Positions 28,113 to 36,991 are shown, numbered from the stretch's first letter. The stretch is DNA of 64,000 bases from Acidimicrobiales bacterium (GCA_033344915.1 JAWPML010000001.1:2910369-2974368); one strand, 5' to 3'. The notes: generated by a model not told the origin, from the sequence alone. Translations and numbers: made by a program.

Positions 28113-28874
28113 TCATGGGGACTCGTCGCCTCGCGGGGCCATCACCGCGTCGGTGTCGAGGGTCGCCGGGAGACTGCTCGCCCGGATGCGCGCTGCGAAG
28201 GCGTAGTCGAGTGGCGCGATTCCGTCGAAGGGCGCGTCCAGCACGATCTCGGCGCCGGCCCCGTAGGGCGCTGCCGCTCGCGTCGCCAGGGTGACGTCCG
28301 CGGTCACGCCGGACAGCAGATGAATGTCGGCTTCGAGGCCGGGGAAGAACCGGCTCGCGAACGACATCACGCCGTGCACGCCGTCCACCGCGACCGCCCG
28401 TTCGGCCACGGCGCGGGCGTCGCCGTCGCCTCGACGGAGCACGACCCGGATGCCGGTGTGGCCGACATGGGGCACGTCGCGGTCGTCGAGCCGCAGCACC
28501 GGGTCACCCACGACCCACGAGAGATCCATCGCGTCGCCGGTACGCACGGTGCGACGACCGGCGCCCTCCATGCGCCCCGCGGCCTCGAGCACCTCGCGGA
28601 AGCCGGTCATGGCCTGGATGGCCTCACCGGGATCGACCGCGGTCAGATAGATCGTGACGTTCACACCCTTGCCGTCCTCGAAACCGCCGTGGACGCCGGT
28701 GGTCGGCAAACGGATCTCGTGGAGCTCCGGCGGTGCCACGTAGCGGCAACCGCCGGCGATCTCGGGCATGGCGAGGTTCGGTGGCAGGTGTTCGAGGTCG
28801 TACCAACGATTCCAGCTCTCGATGTTGTCGTGGTCGGTGTCGAGCGCCGTGAAGATGATGCCGGTGGCTTCCAT
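28113..28874 (-). CDS. Hypothetical protein with dimeric alpha-beta barrel-like N-terminus
   Basis: A 253-residue soluble protein. The first 55 residues (GIIFTALDTDHDNIESWNRW, then YDLEHLPPNLAMPEI) resemble dimeric alpha-beta barrel (EthD/ABM-like) domains, in which the WYDxEHLP motif recurs. The second half looks like another, more divergent copy. No catalytic motif is recognised. It lies between a histidine phosphatase gene and a CMD-type gene in the transporter ATPase operon. Confidence 0.7.
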   Translation of the reverse strand: MEATGIIFTALDTDHDNIESWNRWYDLEHLPPNLAMPEIAGGCRYVAPPELHEIRLPTTGVHGGFEDGKGVNVTIYLTAVDPGEAIQAMTGFREVLEAAGRMEGAGRRTVRTGDAMDLSWVVGDPVLRLDDRDVPHVGHTGIRVVLRRGDGDARAVAERAVAVDGVHGVMSFASRFFPGLEADIHLLSGVTADVTLATRAAAPYGAGAEIVLDAPFDGIAPLDYAFAARIRASSLPATLDTDAVMAPRGDESP

Positions 28875-28887
28875 GCCGGAACCTCGC

Positions 28888-29508
28888 CTATTTCTCGAAG
28901 AGGGGAATGTGGCTGTCGCCCAGGAAGTGGGTCTCGTTGAAGCTTCGCACGGTGACGGAGTCGTTCGACGCAGACGCGAGGACACGCGTGACGCCCGCGT
29001 AGTCCGGTACGAACCGGAGCGTGTCGTCGATGCCGAGCATCTGGGCGAACCAGACCGAGGTGACCATCCCGTGGCAGAACACGGCCACGCGGCGGCCGGG
29101 GTTCTCCGCGACGATCGAGGCGAACGCGTCGTGCACGCCGGTCATCCACCGACGCTTCTCGTCCTCGCCCAGCACGCTCAACGGATCCTCCCAGGTCTCG
29201 TCGGTCGCGCCGTCCCTGATCAGCTGCCTCGTCACCTCGGCCGGCACGTAGGACGAGTCGTGCCGGTCGTACTCGGCCACGCCGTCGACCACGATCGGTT
29301 CGAGGCCGAGCATCCGGGCAAGCGGCGCGGCCGTCTGACGGGCCCGGGCGAGCGGACTCGTCACGACGACGTCGACGCCCATCGGCGCCAGGTACTCACC
29401 GACCCGCTCCGCCTGCCGGTGACCGACATCGGCGAGATCGGGATCGGCTGCGCCGGCCACGTCCTCGACGTGTTCGGGTCGTCCGTGGCGAACGATGATC
29501 AGCTCCAT
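28888..29508 (-). CDS. Histidine phosphatase family protein
   Basis: A 206-residue phosphoglycerate-mutase-like protein with the catalytic RHGRPEH near residue 7, TSPLARARQTAAPL, the acidic residue in VAEYDRHD, and the second histidine in VFCHGMVTS. It should use a phosphohistidine intermediate to hydrolyse a phosphate ester, but its substrate is unknown. The sequence upstream of ATG 29508 has GGAAGGGGA as a possible ribosome binding site. It is the first gene of the minus-strand operon ending in the ABC ATPase and divergent from the alcohol dehydrogenase. Confidence 0.88.
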   Translation of the reverse strand: MELIIVRHGRPEHVEDVAGAADPDLADVGHRQAERVGEYLAPMGVDVVVTSPLARARQTAAPLARMLGLEPIVVDGVAEYDRHDSSYVPAEVTRQLIRDGATDETWEDPLSVLGEDEKRRWMTGVHDAFASIVAENPGRRVAVFCHGMVTSVWFAQMLGIDDTLRFVPDYAGVTRVLASASNDSVTVRSFNETHFLGDSHIPLFEK

Positions 29509-29575
29509 CTCGCGTCCCCTTCCGCACGCCGCTCCGCATTCTCCTGACAGCGTCGTGCTGCGCGACACTAACGAG

Positions 29576-30664
29576 ATGCAGGGACTCATCCTCGAAGGAA
29601 CCACCGAAGACAGCGTGCGACTGTCGGACGACATCACGCTGGCCGCCGCCGATCTGGCCCCCCGTCAGGTGCGGGTGGAGATCAAGGCCGCCGGCGTCTG
29701 CGGCTCCGACCTGAGCTGTGTGCACGGCAAGTACTACATGCCCACGCCGCTCGTGCCGGGCCACGAGGCCGCCGGCGTCGTGACCGAGATCGGTGCCGCA
29801 GTGACCTACTGCGAGGTCGGCGACCACGTCATCCTCTCGACCTTCTCCAACTGTGGGCACTGCCCCGACTGCGAGGGCGGCGATCCGGGCAACTGCGCGG
29901 TGTCGATGGGCAACCTCACCCAGCCCTATGTCGAGGGCGACCAGCCGCTCTACAACTTCGCGGGCATCGGGGCGTTCGTGCAGGAGACCATCGTCGGCGA
30001 GAACCAGTGCATCCCGATCCCGAAAGAGATGCCGCTCACCGCGGCGGCGCTCATCGGCTGCGGTGTGATCACCGGCACCGGCGCGGTGTTCAACCGGGCC
30101 AACGTGCAGTTGGGCGACACGTGTGTCGTCATCGGTGCCGGCGGCGTCGGACTCAATGTGATCCAGGCGGCCAAGCTCTGCGGCGCCTCGCAGATCATCG
30201 CCGTGGATCGGGCTCCCGAGAAGGAGGCCTTCGCCACCGACTTCGGCGCGACCGACTTCATCCTCGCCGAGGAGGGCGTCGACGTCGTCAAGGAGGTCAC
30301 CCAGATGACCGGCCGGGGCGTCAACCACGCGTTCGAGGTCGTCGGCAGCACCCAGCTGCTCGCGGACTGCATCCAGATGACCCGGCCGGGCGGCAACATC
30401 TGCGCGGTCGGCGTGCCCGACCTCACCGCGACGGTCACCTACGGCTTCCAGTCCCTGCACCAGAACAAGAACCTGATGGGCATCCGGGCCGGCGGCGCCC
30501 GGCCCCGCAAGGACTTCCCGATGCTCGCCGATCTCTACATGAAGGGGAAGCTCAAACTCGACGAGCTCATCTCCAACACCGCCGGCCTCGACGGCATCCA
30601 AGGCGCCTTCGACGCCATCAAGACCGGCACCGAGGCCCGCACCATCCTGCTCCCCAACGGCTGA
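29576..30664 (+). CDS. Zinc-dependent alcohol dehydrogenase
   Basis: A 362-residue medium-chain dehydrogenase. The catalytic zinc site is CGSDLSCVHG with GHEAAG. Structural-zinc cysteines occur in NCGHCPDCEGGDPGNC, and VIGAGGVGLNVIQAAKL is the nucleotide-binding glycine motif with an acidic VDRAPEK end favouring NAD(H). It resembles actinobacterial mycothiol/formaldehyde-type and aryl-alcohol dehydrogenases. A GACACT box lies 6 nt before the ATG. Its gene ends next to the palindrome at 30665. Confidence 0.9.
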   Translation: MQGLILEGTTEDSVRLSDDITLAAADLAPRQVRVEIKAAGVCGSDLSCVHGKYYMPTPLVPGHEAAGVVTEIGAAVTYCEVGDHVILSTFSNCGHCPDCEGGDPGNCAVSMGNLTQPYVEGDQPLYNFAGIGAFVQETIVGENQCIPIPKEMPLTAAALIGCGVITGTGAVFNRANVQLGDTCVVIGAGGVGLNVIQAAKLCGASQIIAVDRAPEKEAFATDFGATDFILAEEGVDVVKEVTQMTGRGVNHAFEVVGSTQLLADCIQMTRPGGNICAVGVPDLTATVTYGFQSLHQNKNLMGIRAGGARPRKDFPMLADLYMKGKLKLDELISNTAGLDGIQGAFDAIKTGTEARTILLPNG

Positions 30665-30695
30665 GAAAGTATGGGGGTCAGACCCCAGTACTTTC
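30665..30695. repeat. Imperfect palindrome containing GGGGTCAGACCCC (copy 1)
   Basis: Arms 30665-30679 and 30681-30695 pair at 13 of 15 positions around a central A. It lies between two convergent genes and supplies the last codons and stop of the minus-strand amidohydrolase. A related element occurs at 41201-41228. The same structure could act as a bidirectional terminator. Confidence 0.8.
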
Positions 30696-31883
30696 TCGGG
30701 GCAACACGACGGCGGGAAGCGGGTGGCGGTAGAGCTTGGCCGCGTTCTCGGAGCAGATCATCCGGAGTTCGTGCGCCGGAAGGTCACCCCAGGCGTCGGC
30801 GATCACTTGCTGCGTGTGCGGCCACGTCGAGTCGCCGTGCGGATAGTCCGTCTCGACACAGATGTTCTCGACGCCGATGACGTCCCTCGTTCGGATCGTG
30901 GACGGGTCATCGATCGTGCAGAACCAGAAGTTGCGCCGCAGCACGTCGGCGGGGCGGACGTCCCATCCCAGCCCGTAGCCGGACCGATCCACGATGTTGT
31001 CGAGCCGGTCGATCAGCATCGCGACCCAGCCGATCCCGCCCTCACTCATGGCGATCTTCAGGCCTGGGTGCTTCAGCGGATACTCGGACCACAGCCACTC
31101 GGCGCACGCCCCGAGCGACAGCTGACCGAACATCGTGGCGCCGAGTTGGAGCCCGGGCGCGCCGGCCGGGATCTCGTGGAGTCCCGACGAGCCGACATGG
31201 AGGGAGATGACCGTGTCGGTGTCGACGCACGCCTGGATGATCGGATCCCAGAAGCTGCGGTCCCACAGATTCGGCAGGCCGATCGCGTGGGGACGCTCGG
31301 GCATCGTCACCGAGGTGAACCCCCGCTGGGCGTTGCGATGGATCTCCGCGGCTGCCGCCTGCGGGTCACCCAGATAGGTGATGCCGCCGGGAATCACCCG
31401 TTCGGGATGCGGCTCGTACCACTCGGTGAAGAGCCAGTCGTTCCACGCCCGGACCGCGTCGAGCCCGATCTCGGGATCGGAGGCCCGGGCGAACACCGCG
31501 CCGCAGAAGCCGGTGACCTGGCTCGGGAAGTTGAGCATCGCCCAGATGCCACCGAGGTCCATGTCGCGGATGCGGGCCTCGACGTCGTAGCAACCGGGGC
31601 GCATGTGCTCGAAGCGGAACGGCTCGACGTTCACCGATTCGGGCCGTCGCCCGGCCACGGCGTTCATCCCCATCTGGACATAGCGCTTGCCGTCGAACTC
31701 CCACAGCTGATGGCCGTGCTCGTTCTCGACGAGTTGGGGGCCGCGGTCGCGCAACGCCGGCTGCATGTAGGTCTCGAAGAGGTGGGGCGGCTCCACGACA
31801 TGGTCGTCCACCGAGATCACGGTGTACCGCACGTCGGCGGGTTCGGGATCGGGGAGGAAGAGCTCCGGGTCGAGGGTTGTCAT
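30678..31883 (-). CDS. Amidohydrolase family protein (TIM-barrel)
   Basis: A 401-residue amidohydrolase_2-type protein. It contains VISVDDHVVEPPHLFE (modified metal motif), SLHVGSSG with a histidine, MSEGGIGWV, and the VETDYPHGDSTWP aspartate motif near residue 355. It is the same superfamily as the gene at 1784. It overlaps the upstream acetyltransferase by one base (TGATG). The C-terminal residues STGV and the stop fall inside the palindrome at 30665-30695, so the natural end may have been remodelled by that element. Substrate unknown. Confidence 0.87.
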   Translation of the reverse strand: MTTLDPELFLPDPEPADVRYTVISVDDHVVEPPHLFETYMQPALRDRGPQLVENEHGHQLWEFDGKRYVQMGMNAVAGRRPESVNVEPFRFEHMRPGCYDVEARIRDMDLGGIWAMLNFPSQVTGFCGAVFARASDPEIGLDAVRAWNDWLFTEWYEPHPERVIPGGITYLGDPQAAAAEIHRNAQRGFTSVTMPERPHAIGLPNLWDRSFWDPIIQACVDTDTVISLHVGSSGLHEIPAGAPGLQLGATMFGQLSLGACAEWLWSEYPLKHPGLKIAMSEGGIGWVAMLIDRLDNIVDRSGYGLGWDVRPADVLRRNFWFCTIDDPSTIRTRDVIGVENICVETDYPHGDSTWPHTQQVIADAWGDLPAHELRMICSENAAKLYRHPLPAVVLPRESTGV

Positions 31884-32398
31884 CAGTCGATCTCCAGGTC
31901 GGGTTCCAGTCGGTAGCGCAGGTGCGGGGCCGGCCAGGCCCCGAGCTCTTCGTCCTTGCGAGCGCCGTCGGCGCGCCAGCCGTGCCGCTCGTAGAAGGTG
32001 ATGGCGCGATCATTGCCCTCGAGCACCCACAGCACGAGCGGCCGGGTGCGATCGGCGCGCAGCTCGGCCGACGCCGCGCGCAGGAGCGCCGACCCGGCGC
32101 CGGTGCCCCAGGCATCCGGGTCGACATAGATCGAGAAGATCTCCCCACAGCCCTCCGTGGGGGACTCGGTCGTGCCCACGACGAAGCCGACGATCTCGTC
32201 GTCCACCTCGGCGGCGAGACGCGCGCCCTGACTCGGTTGCGCGAGCCAGACATCGCGCCATTCGACGGTGCGCTGGGCGACCGTCAGACCGGCGAGGAAC
32301 TCGGGATCGACCAACCCCGCGTAGCCGTGCTGCCAGGCGCGGACGTGCACCCGGGCGATGCCGGGCGCGTCCGCCGCCGTGATCTCCCGGATCTCCAT
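31883..32398 (-). CDS. GNAT family N-acetyltransferase
   Basis: A 171-residue acetyltransferase with IREITAADAPGIARVHVRAW at the start, the acetyl-CoA-binding loop in VDPDAWGTGAGSALLRAA and a C-terminal WVLEGNDRAITFYERHGW, all typical of the RimI-like GNAT fold. The substrate is unknown. The start is ATG 32398, with a TACGGT box 6 nt upstream and no ribosome binding site, consistent with a leaderless transcript. It is coupled to the following amidohydrolase. Confidence 0.9.
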   Translation of the reverse strand: MEIREITAADAPGIARVHVRAWQHGYAGLVDPEFLAGLTVAQRTVEWRDVWLAQPSQGARLAAEVDDEIVGFVVGTTESPTEGCGEIFSIYVDPDAWGTGAGSALLRAASAELRADRTRPLVLWVLEGNDRAITFYERHGWRADGARKDEELGAWPAPHLRYRLEPDLEID

Positions 32399-32404
32399 GG
32401 CCAG

Positions 32405-32410
32405 ACCGTA
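32405..32410 (-). promoter_or_regulatory. -10 box of a probably leaderless promoter
   Basis: TACGGT (minus strand) sits 6 nt before the ATG of the acetyltransferase gene. It shares a 40-bp intergenic space with the oppositely oriented box at 32426. Confidence 0.5.
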
Positions 32411-32425
32411 GCGAGGGCGACGGGC

Positions 32426-32431
32426 TAGCGT
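32426..32431 (+). promoter_or_regulatory. -10 box of a probably leaderless promoter
   Basis: TAGCGT lies 7 nt before the ATG of the epimerase gene; no Shine-Dalgarno is visible. Confidence 0.5.
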
Positions 32432-32438
32432 CCCGCCC

Positions 32439-33530
32439 ATGAAGGTGCTCGTCATGGGGGGAACCAACTTCAACGGCCTGGCGCTCGTGCACGAACTCGT
32501 GCATCAGGGCCACGACGTCAGCGTGCTCAATCGCGGCCGGAGCGAGGCATCCATCCCCGACTCGGTCACTCGCCTCGTCGGCGACCGCAGCGAGCCCGAC
32601 ACGATCCGCGCCGCCCTCGCGGGCACCGAGTGGGACGTGATCCAGGACGTGACCGCCTACCACCCGGAGGACGTCGAGCTCATGATCGAGCTCTTCCGCG
32701 ACCGGGTCGGCCACTACATCTTCGCCAGCTCGACGGTGACCTACGCGGCGAGCGGGCTGCTGCCCATCACCGAGGAGCACCCCGACGACCGCACCAGCGC
32801 GCAGAACGAGTACGGCCTCCACAAGCTCCTCTGCGAGGACGTGCTCTGGCGGGCCCACGCCGAGCACGGCTTCCCCGCGACGAGCGTGCCGTTCTCGATG
32901 GTCTTCGGACCCCACAACATGATCTCGGCCCGCGAGCAGGCCATGTTCCGGCGGGTCGTCGACGGGCGTCCGGTCATCGTGCCGGGCGACGGCGAGACGC
33001 TGCTCCAGGTCGGCCACGTCGACGACCAGGCCAAGGCGCTCACGCAGATGATGGGCAACTCGGCCACCCTCGGCCGGCGTTACAACCTCACCGGAGCCGA
33101 GTTCGTCACCCGCAACCACTATGTCGCCACGATCGCCGCGGCGGCCGGCGGCGACGACCCCGACGTGCGCCACGTCCCCCACGAGACGATGGAAGCGCTG
33201 TGGACCGGCGAGATCCTCGTCGACCTCGGGGAGACCGGCGGCATGCTGCAGACCCGCTCGACATCCGAGGGCCGGGCGAACCCACGCCAGTCCGCCGGCG
33301 CCCAGCGGTTCCAGCTCGCCCAGCTCGTCCAGCATCTCGCGCCCAACATCCACCACTGGAACGCGTCGACCGTCTTCTCGATCGATCGGCTCCGCGCCGA
33401 CGTCGGCTGGGAGCCGGAGCACACGTTCGCGTCGATGGTCGAGGACACGTTCGGGTGGTGGCGCGGCACCGACCTCCCGGCGCAGCCGAAGGACTGGACG
33501 TTCGAGGACAACCTCCTCGGCCTGCTCTGA
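32439..33530 (+). CDS. NAD-dependent epimerase/dehydratase (extended SDR)
   Basis: A 363-residue protein with the Rossmann motif VLVMGGTNFNGLALV (GGTxFxG form), DVIQDVTAY, and the catalytic YxxxK in EYGLHKLLCEDVL. The serine partner is in FASSTVTYAA. Proteins with GGTxFxG include isoflavone-reductase-like and chloroplast RNA-binding-type SDRs as well as sugar epimerases, so the substrate is open. It stands alone between the acetyltransferase and a P450. Confidence 0.88.
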   Translation: MKVLVMGGTNFNGLALVHELVHQGHDVSVLNRGRSEASIPDSVTRLVGDRSEPDTIRAALAGTEWDVIQDVTAYHPEDVELMIELFRDRVGHYIFASSTVTYAASGLLPITEEHPDDRTSAQNEYGLHKLLCEDVLWRAHAEHGFPATSVPFSMVFGPHNMISAREQAMFRRVVDGRPVIVPGDGETLLQVGHVDDQAKALTQMMGNSATLGRRYNLTGAEFVTRNHYVATIAAAAGGDDPDVRHVPHETMEALWTGEILVDLGETGGMLQTRSTSEGRANPRQSAGAQRFQLAQLVQHLAPNIHHWNASTVFSIDRLRADVGWEPEHTFASMVEDTFGWWRGTDLPAQPKDWTFEDNLLGLL

Positions 33531-33580
33531 CCGCCGAGGTCAGCGGAGCAGCGAACGGGCGTCCGCGAGGACGCGCGACC

Positions 33581-33586
33581 TAGGGT
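33581..33586 (+). promoter_or_regulatory. -10 box of a probably leaderless promoter
   Basis: TAGGGT lies 7 nt before the ATG of the second P450 gene, without a ribosome binding site. Confidence 0.5.
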
Positions 33587-33593
33587 TTCGCCC

Positions 33594-34832
33594 ATGGCTG
33601 TCGACGGACTCGATCTCATCTCACCGGAGTACTACGGAGCGGCCGGGCCCCCGTGGGCCCAGTGGCGCGAGCTGCGGGCGCAGCCCCTCACCCGCTTCGA
33701 ACCCGAGGGGTACCAACCCTTCTGGGCGGTGACCCGTCACGCCGACATCGTGGAGATCTCCGGACGCCCGGACGACTTCTGCAACGGGGAGGGCATCGTC
33801 CTGCTCACCAACGAGCAGGCCCGCAACGCCGAGGAGAGCGAGTTCGCCGGCCTCATGAAGACGATCATCGAGATGGATCCGCCGGACCATCGGATGTTCC
33901 GCAAGGTGGCCAGCGGCTACTTCACCCCGCGTGGCATCGAGCGTCTCGACGAGATCGTTTCCACGAGCGCAAAGGCTGTCATCGACGCGCTCGGCCCCGA
34001 AGGCGAAGCGGATTTCGTCGAGCGGATCACCCAGCAGCATCCGCTCCGGGTCCTGTCCACCATCCTCGGCATCGAGCCGGACCAGGAACAGAAGCTCCTC
34101 GAGCTGACGACCCAGCTCTTCGGTGGCGACGACCCCGAGCTCCAGCGCGAGGGCGAGGACCGCGACGAGGCCATGAAGGCGTTGTTCATGGACTTCTACC
34201 TGATGTTCAACGAGATCATCCAGGACCGGCGGGCCAATCCGCGCGACGACCTCGCGACGATGCTCGCCACCGCCACCCTCGACAACGGTGAGCCGCTCGG
34301 CGACATCGAGACGCTCGGCTACTACCTCATCGTCTTCAACGCCGGCCACGACACGACCCGTCACTCCCTCACCGGCGCATTCCAGGCGTTTCTCGACAAT
34401 CCCGGCGAGCTCCAGCGCCTGCGCGACGACCCGAGCCTGATGAAGACGGCGGTCGAGGAGATCGTCCGCTACGTCGCGCCGGTCAACTACATGAAGCGCA
34501 CCGCCACGCGTGACCTCGTCTACGACGGGCACCAGATCACGAAGGGTGACCGGTTCGGACTGTTCTACGCGTCGGCGAACCGTGACGCCGAGGTGTTCGA
34601 CGACCCCGACCGGTTCGACATCGGCCGGTCACCCAACCGGCACCTCGGATTCGGCTGGGCTGAGCACTACTGCCTCGGCGCCCACCTCGCCCGCGCTTCC
34701 ATCGCCGCCCTGCTCGAACAACTCGCGGCCCGCATGGAGTCCATGGAGCCGGCCGGCGATCCGGCGTATGTCGCCTCCTCGTTCGTGGTCGGGCCGAAGC
34801 ACCTTCCCATCCGCTACAAGATCTCGTCCTGA
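33594..34832 (+). CDS. Cytochrome P450
   Basis: A 412-residue bacterial P450. The I-helix FNAGHDTTRHS gives the acid-alcohol pair, EEIVRYVAP holds the ExxR helix, and FGWAEHYCLGAHLAR places the heme thiolate at Cys360. DPPDHRMFRKVASGYFTPRG is the C-helix region typical of actinobacterial steroid/fatty-acid P450s. It should hydroxylate a lipophilic substrate. The next gene, an acyl-CoA synthetase 7 nt downstream, suggests an oxidised side chain is then activated to its CoA ester. Confidence 0.95.
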   Translation: MAVDGLDLISPEYYGAAGPPWAQWRELRAQPLTRFEPEGYQPFWAVTRHADIVEISGRPDDFCNGEGIVLLTNEQARNAEESEFAGLMKTIIEMDPPDHRMFRKVASGYFTPRGIERLDEIVSTSAKAVIDALGPEGEADFVERITQQHPLRVLSTILGIEPDQEQKLLELTTQLFGGDDPELQREGEDRDEAMKALFMDFYLMFNEIIQDRRANPRDDLATMLATATLDNGEPLGDIETLGYYLIVFNAGHDTTRHSLTGAFQAFLDNPGELQRLRDDPSLMKTAVEEIVRYVAPVNYMKRTATRDLVYDGHQITKGDRFGLFYASANRDAEVFDDPDRFDIGRSPNRHLGFGWAEHYCLGAHLARASIAALLEQLAARMESMEPAGDPAYVASSFVVGPKHLPIRYKISS

Positions 34833-34839
34833 CGGGCGG

Positions 34840-36486
34840 ATGACCGACGACCGCAGGTTCCAGGAACCCGACTACCGGGCGACGGCCGGCGAGTTCATCC
34901 GTCATGTGGCGGACGCGTGGGGCGACCGGGAGCTCGCGGTTCTCGATGGTCATCGCCTCACCTTCGCGGAGGCGGAACGGGAATCGGCTCGGCTGGCAAA
35001 AGCACTGCTTGCCACCGGCGTGAAAGCGGGCACCCATGTCGCCCTGCTCGCTCCCAACGGACCGGACTGGATCGTCGGCTTCCTCGCGGCAACCCGCATC
35101 GGCGCGCTCGTGCCGCTGCTCAACACCTACTACAAGCCGCGCGAGCTCGGTTGGGTGCTCGAACACTGCGACGCCGAGGTCCTCCTGACCGTCGATCGCC
35201 ACCTCGGCCACGACTACGCCGAGCGGCTCGAGGAGGTCGCCCCGGGCCTCGCCGACCAGTCCCACGGTCAGATCCATGTGGACACACATCCGACCCTGCG
35301 CACCGTGTGGATGTGGGCCGACGACACGCCGTCGTGGGCCGCGCCGGTGAGTGACCTCCTGGCTCGTGCCGGTGACGTGGCCGACGCCGATCTCCTCGAA
35401 GCCGAGGCAAGCCTGCGTCCCAACGACGCCATGCTCGTCATCTACACGTCCGGCAGCACGGCCGAGCCGAAGGGTGTCATCCACTCCCACGGCGGCACGA
35501 TCCGTCACCCGTACAACCTGCTCCCGTTCCGGGATCTCGAGCCGGGCGACGTCTGCTACACGCCCATGCCGCTGTTCTGGGTCGGCGGACTCACCTACAC
35601 GCTGATCAGCTGCATGCACGCGGGCGCGACCGTCGTCTTCGAGCAGCAGTTCGAACCGGGCGCCACGCTGGACCTGATCGAGCGCGAGCGAGTCACCCAC
35701 GTGATCGGCTGGCCCCACATGGCCAAGGCGCTGACCGAGCACCCGTCGTTCGCCGACCGCGACCTCTCGTCGGTACGTGGCGGCTCGCTCGACGCCCTGC
35801 TGCCCGCGCACCTGCGGGTGGGCGACCCGGAGCTGCGGGCCAACTCGCTCGGCATGACCGAGTCGCTCGGCCCCCACTCGATCGAGTTGATCGGGAGTCA
35901 GCTCCCACCGGACAAGCGCGGGTCCTTCGGTCGCTCGGTGCCGGGCATCGAGCATCGCATCGTCGACCCGATCACGGGCAAGAACCAACCGCCCGGCGAG
36001 ATGGGCGAGATCTGGATCAAGGGCTACTCCCTGATGCTCGGCCATCTCCGGAAGAGCCGACGGGACGTGTTCACGAAGGACGGCTGGCTACCGACGGGCG
36101 ACGCGGGCTATCTCGACGCGGACGGGCACCTGTACTTCAAGGGCCGGCTCGGGGATCAGATCAAGTCGTCCGGCATGAACATCACGCCCCGCGAAGTCGA
36201 GCTCGTGCTCGAGGAGCAGCCCGAGGTCATGCACGCGTTCGTGATGGGCGTGCCCCACACCGAGCGGGGGGAGGACGTCGCCGCCGCGGTGGTGTTCCGC
36301 CCCGAGCAATCGGCAGGCAGTGACGACCTCCGGGCCCGCCTCAAGGCGGAGATGGCGAGCTACAAGGTGCCCCGCCACATCGCGACGTATGCGTCACCCC
36401 AGGAACTGCCCTGGCTCGACAGCGGCAAGATCGACCGCCGGGCGTTGCAGCAGTCGTTGATCGACCGCTTCGGCGACGGGTCCTGA
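34840..36486 (+). CDS. Acyl-CoA synthetase (AMP-dependent ligase)
   Basis: A 548-residue ANL ligase. It contains IYTSGSTAEPKGVIHSHGG (adenylate motif), NSLGMTESLGPHS (A5), LPTGDAGYLDADG (A7) and SSGMNITPREVELVL (hinge), and ends with the conserved lysine in LDSGKIDRR. The start ATG 34840 lies 7 nt after the P450 stop. It likely activates a carboxylic acid generated by upstream oxidation. Substrate unknown. Confidence 0.93.
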   Translation: MTDDRRFQEPDYRATAGEFIRHVADAWGDRELAVLDGHRLTFAEAERESARLAKALLATGVKAGTHVALLAPNGPDWIVGFLAATRIGALVPLLNTYYKPRELGWVLEHCDAEVLLTVDRHLGHDYAERLEEVAPGLADQSHGQIHVDTHPTLRTVWMWADDTPSWAAPVSDLLARAGDVADADLLEAEASLRPNDAMLVIYTSGSTAEPKGVIHSHGGTIRHPYNLLPFRDLEPGDVCYTPMPLFWVGGLTYTLISCMHAGATVVFEQQFEPGATLDLIERERVTHVIGWPHMAKALTEHPSFADRDLSSVRGGSLDALLPAHLRVGDPELRANSLGMTESLGPHSIELIGSQLPPDKRGSFGRSVPGIEHRIVDPITGKNQPPGEMGEIWIKGYSLMLGHLRKSRRDVFTKDGWLPTGDAGYLDADGHLYFKGRLGDQIKSSGMNITPREVELVLEEQPEVMHAFVMGVPHTERGEDVAAAVVFRPEQSAGSDDLRARLKAEMASYKVPRHIATYASPQELPWLDSGKIDRRALQQSLIDRFGDGS

Positions 36487-36501
36487 CCGGCGGCCGCACA
36501 A

Positions 36502-36987
36502 CTAGCTGCCCGCGCCCGCCCGAATCGACGCGGCGAGGTCGTTCGCCTCGGCCTCCGTGAAGTTGCCGGTGATGGAGATCTGGTCGCGGTCGAAGGACGC
36601 AGCGTTGACGGACGGTGCCGAGACGACGCCGCCGTCGACCACGATCGCGATCTGGCCGGCCGGGCAACGCCGGCTACGGGAAACGCAGGCTGCGGCGAGC
36701 GAGTTGAAGTCGTCGATCCCCGGTGACCCGGCATGAAGGGTGAGCGAGACGTTCCACTGCCCCGCGAACGTGGCATAGGCCGACTCGATTCCGCCGGCCG
36801 GGAGCGCATCGCCGAGCACCGGATCCACGCCGAGACCCTCGGACCACGGTTCGAGCAACGCACGGAACTCGACCGTGGCGGGCTCGACCTCGAGTACTTC
36901 GTCGATCGTGTCATCGCCACACCCGACGAGCAGCGCACCCGCGGCCACCAGGCCGACCAGAACTCGCATGCTCCGAGACTCACTCAT
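36502..36987 (-). CDS. Lipoprotein with SecD P1-head-like domain
   Basis: A 161-residue lipoprotein. The signal peptide MRVLVGLVAAGALLVGC ends in a lipobox with Cys about residue 23 (ATG 36987; a shorter start exists at 36969). The C-terminal 50 residues include AIVVDGGVVSAPSVNAASFD and ISITGNFTEAEANDLAASIRAG, strikingly like the P1 head subdomain of the protein-export component SecD (IxGxFTxxEAxxLAxxLRAG). The transmembrane part of SecD is absent. The start lies 5 nt after the acyl-CoA dehydrogenase stop, so co-transcription is possible. Its role, perhaps binding an extracytoplasmic polypeptide, is only a guess. Confidence 0.8.
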   Translation of the reverse strand: MSESRSMRVLVGLVAAGALLVGCGDDTIDEVLEVEPATVEFRALLEPWSEGLGVDPVLGDALPAGGIESAYATFAGQWNVSLTLHAGSPGIDDFNSLAAACVSRSRRCPAGQIAIVVDGGVVSAPSVNAASFDRDQISITGNFTEAEANDLAASIRAGAGS

Positions 36988-36991
36988 GTCG

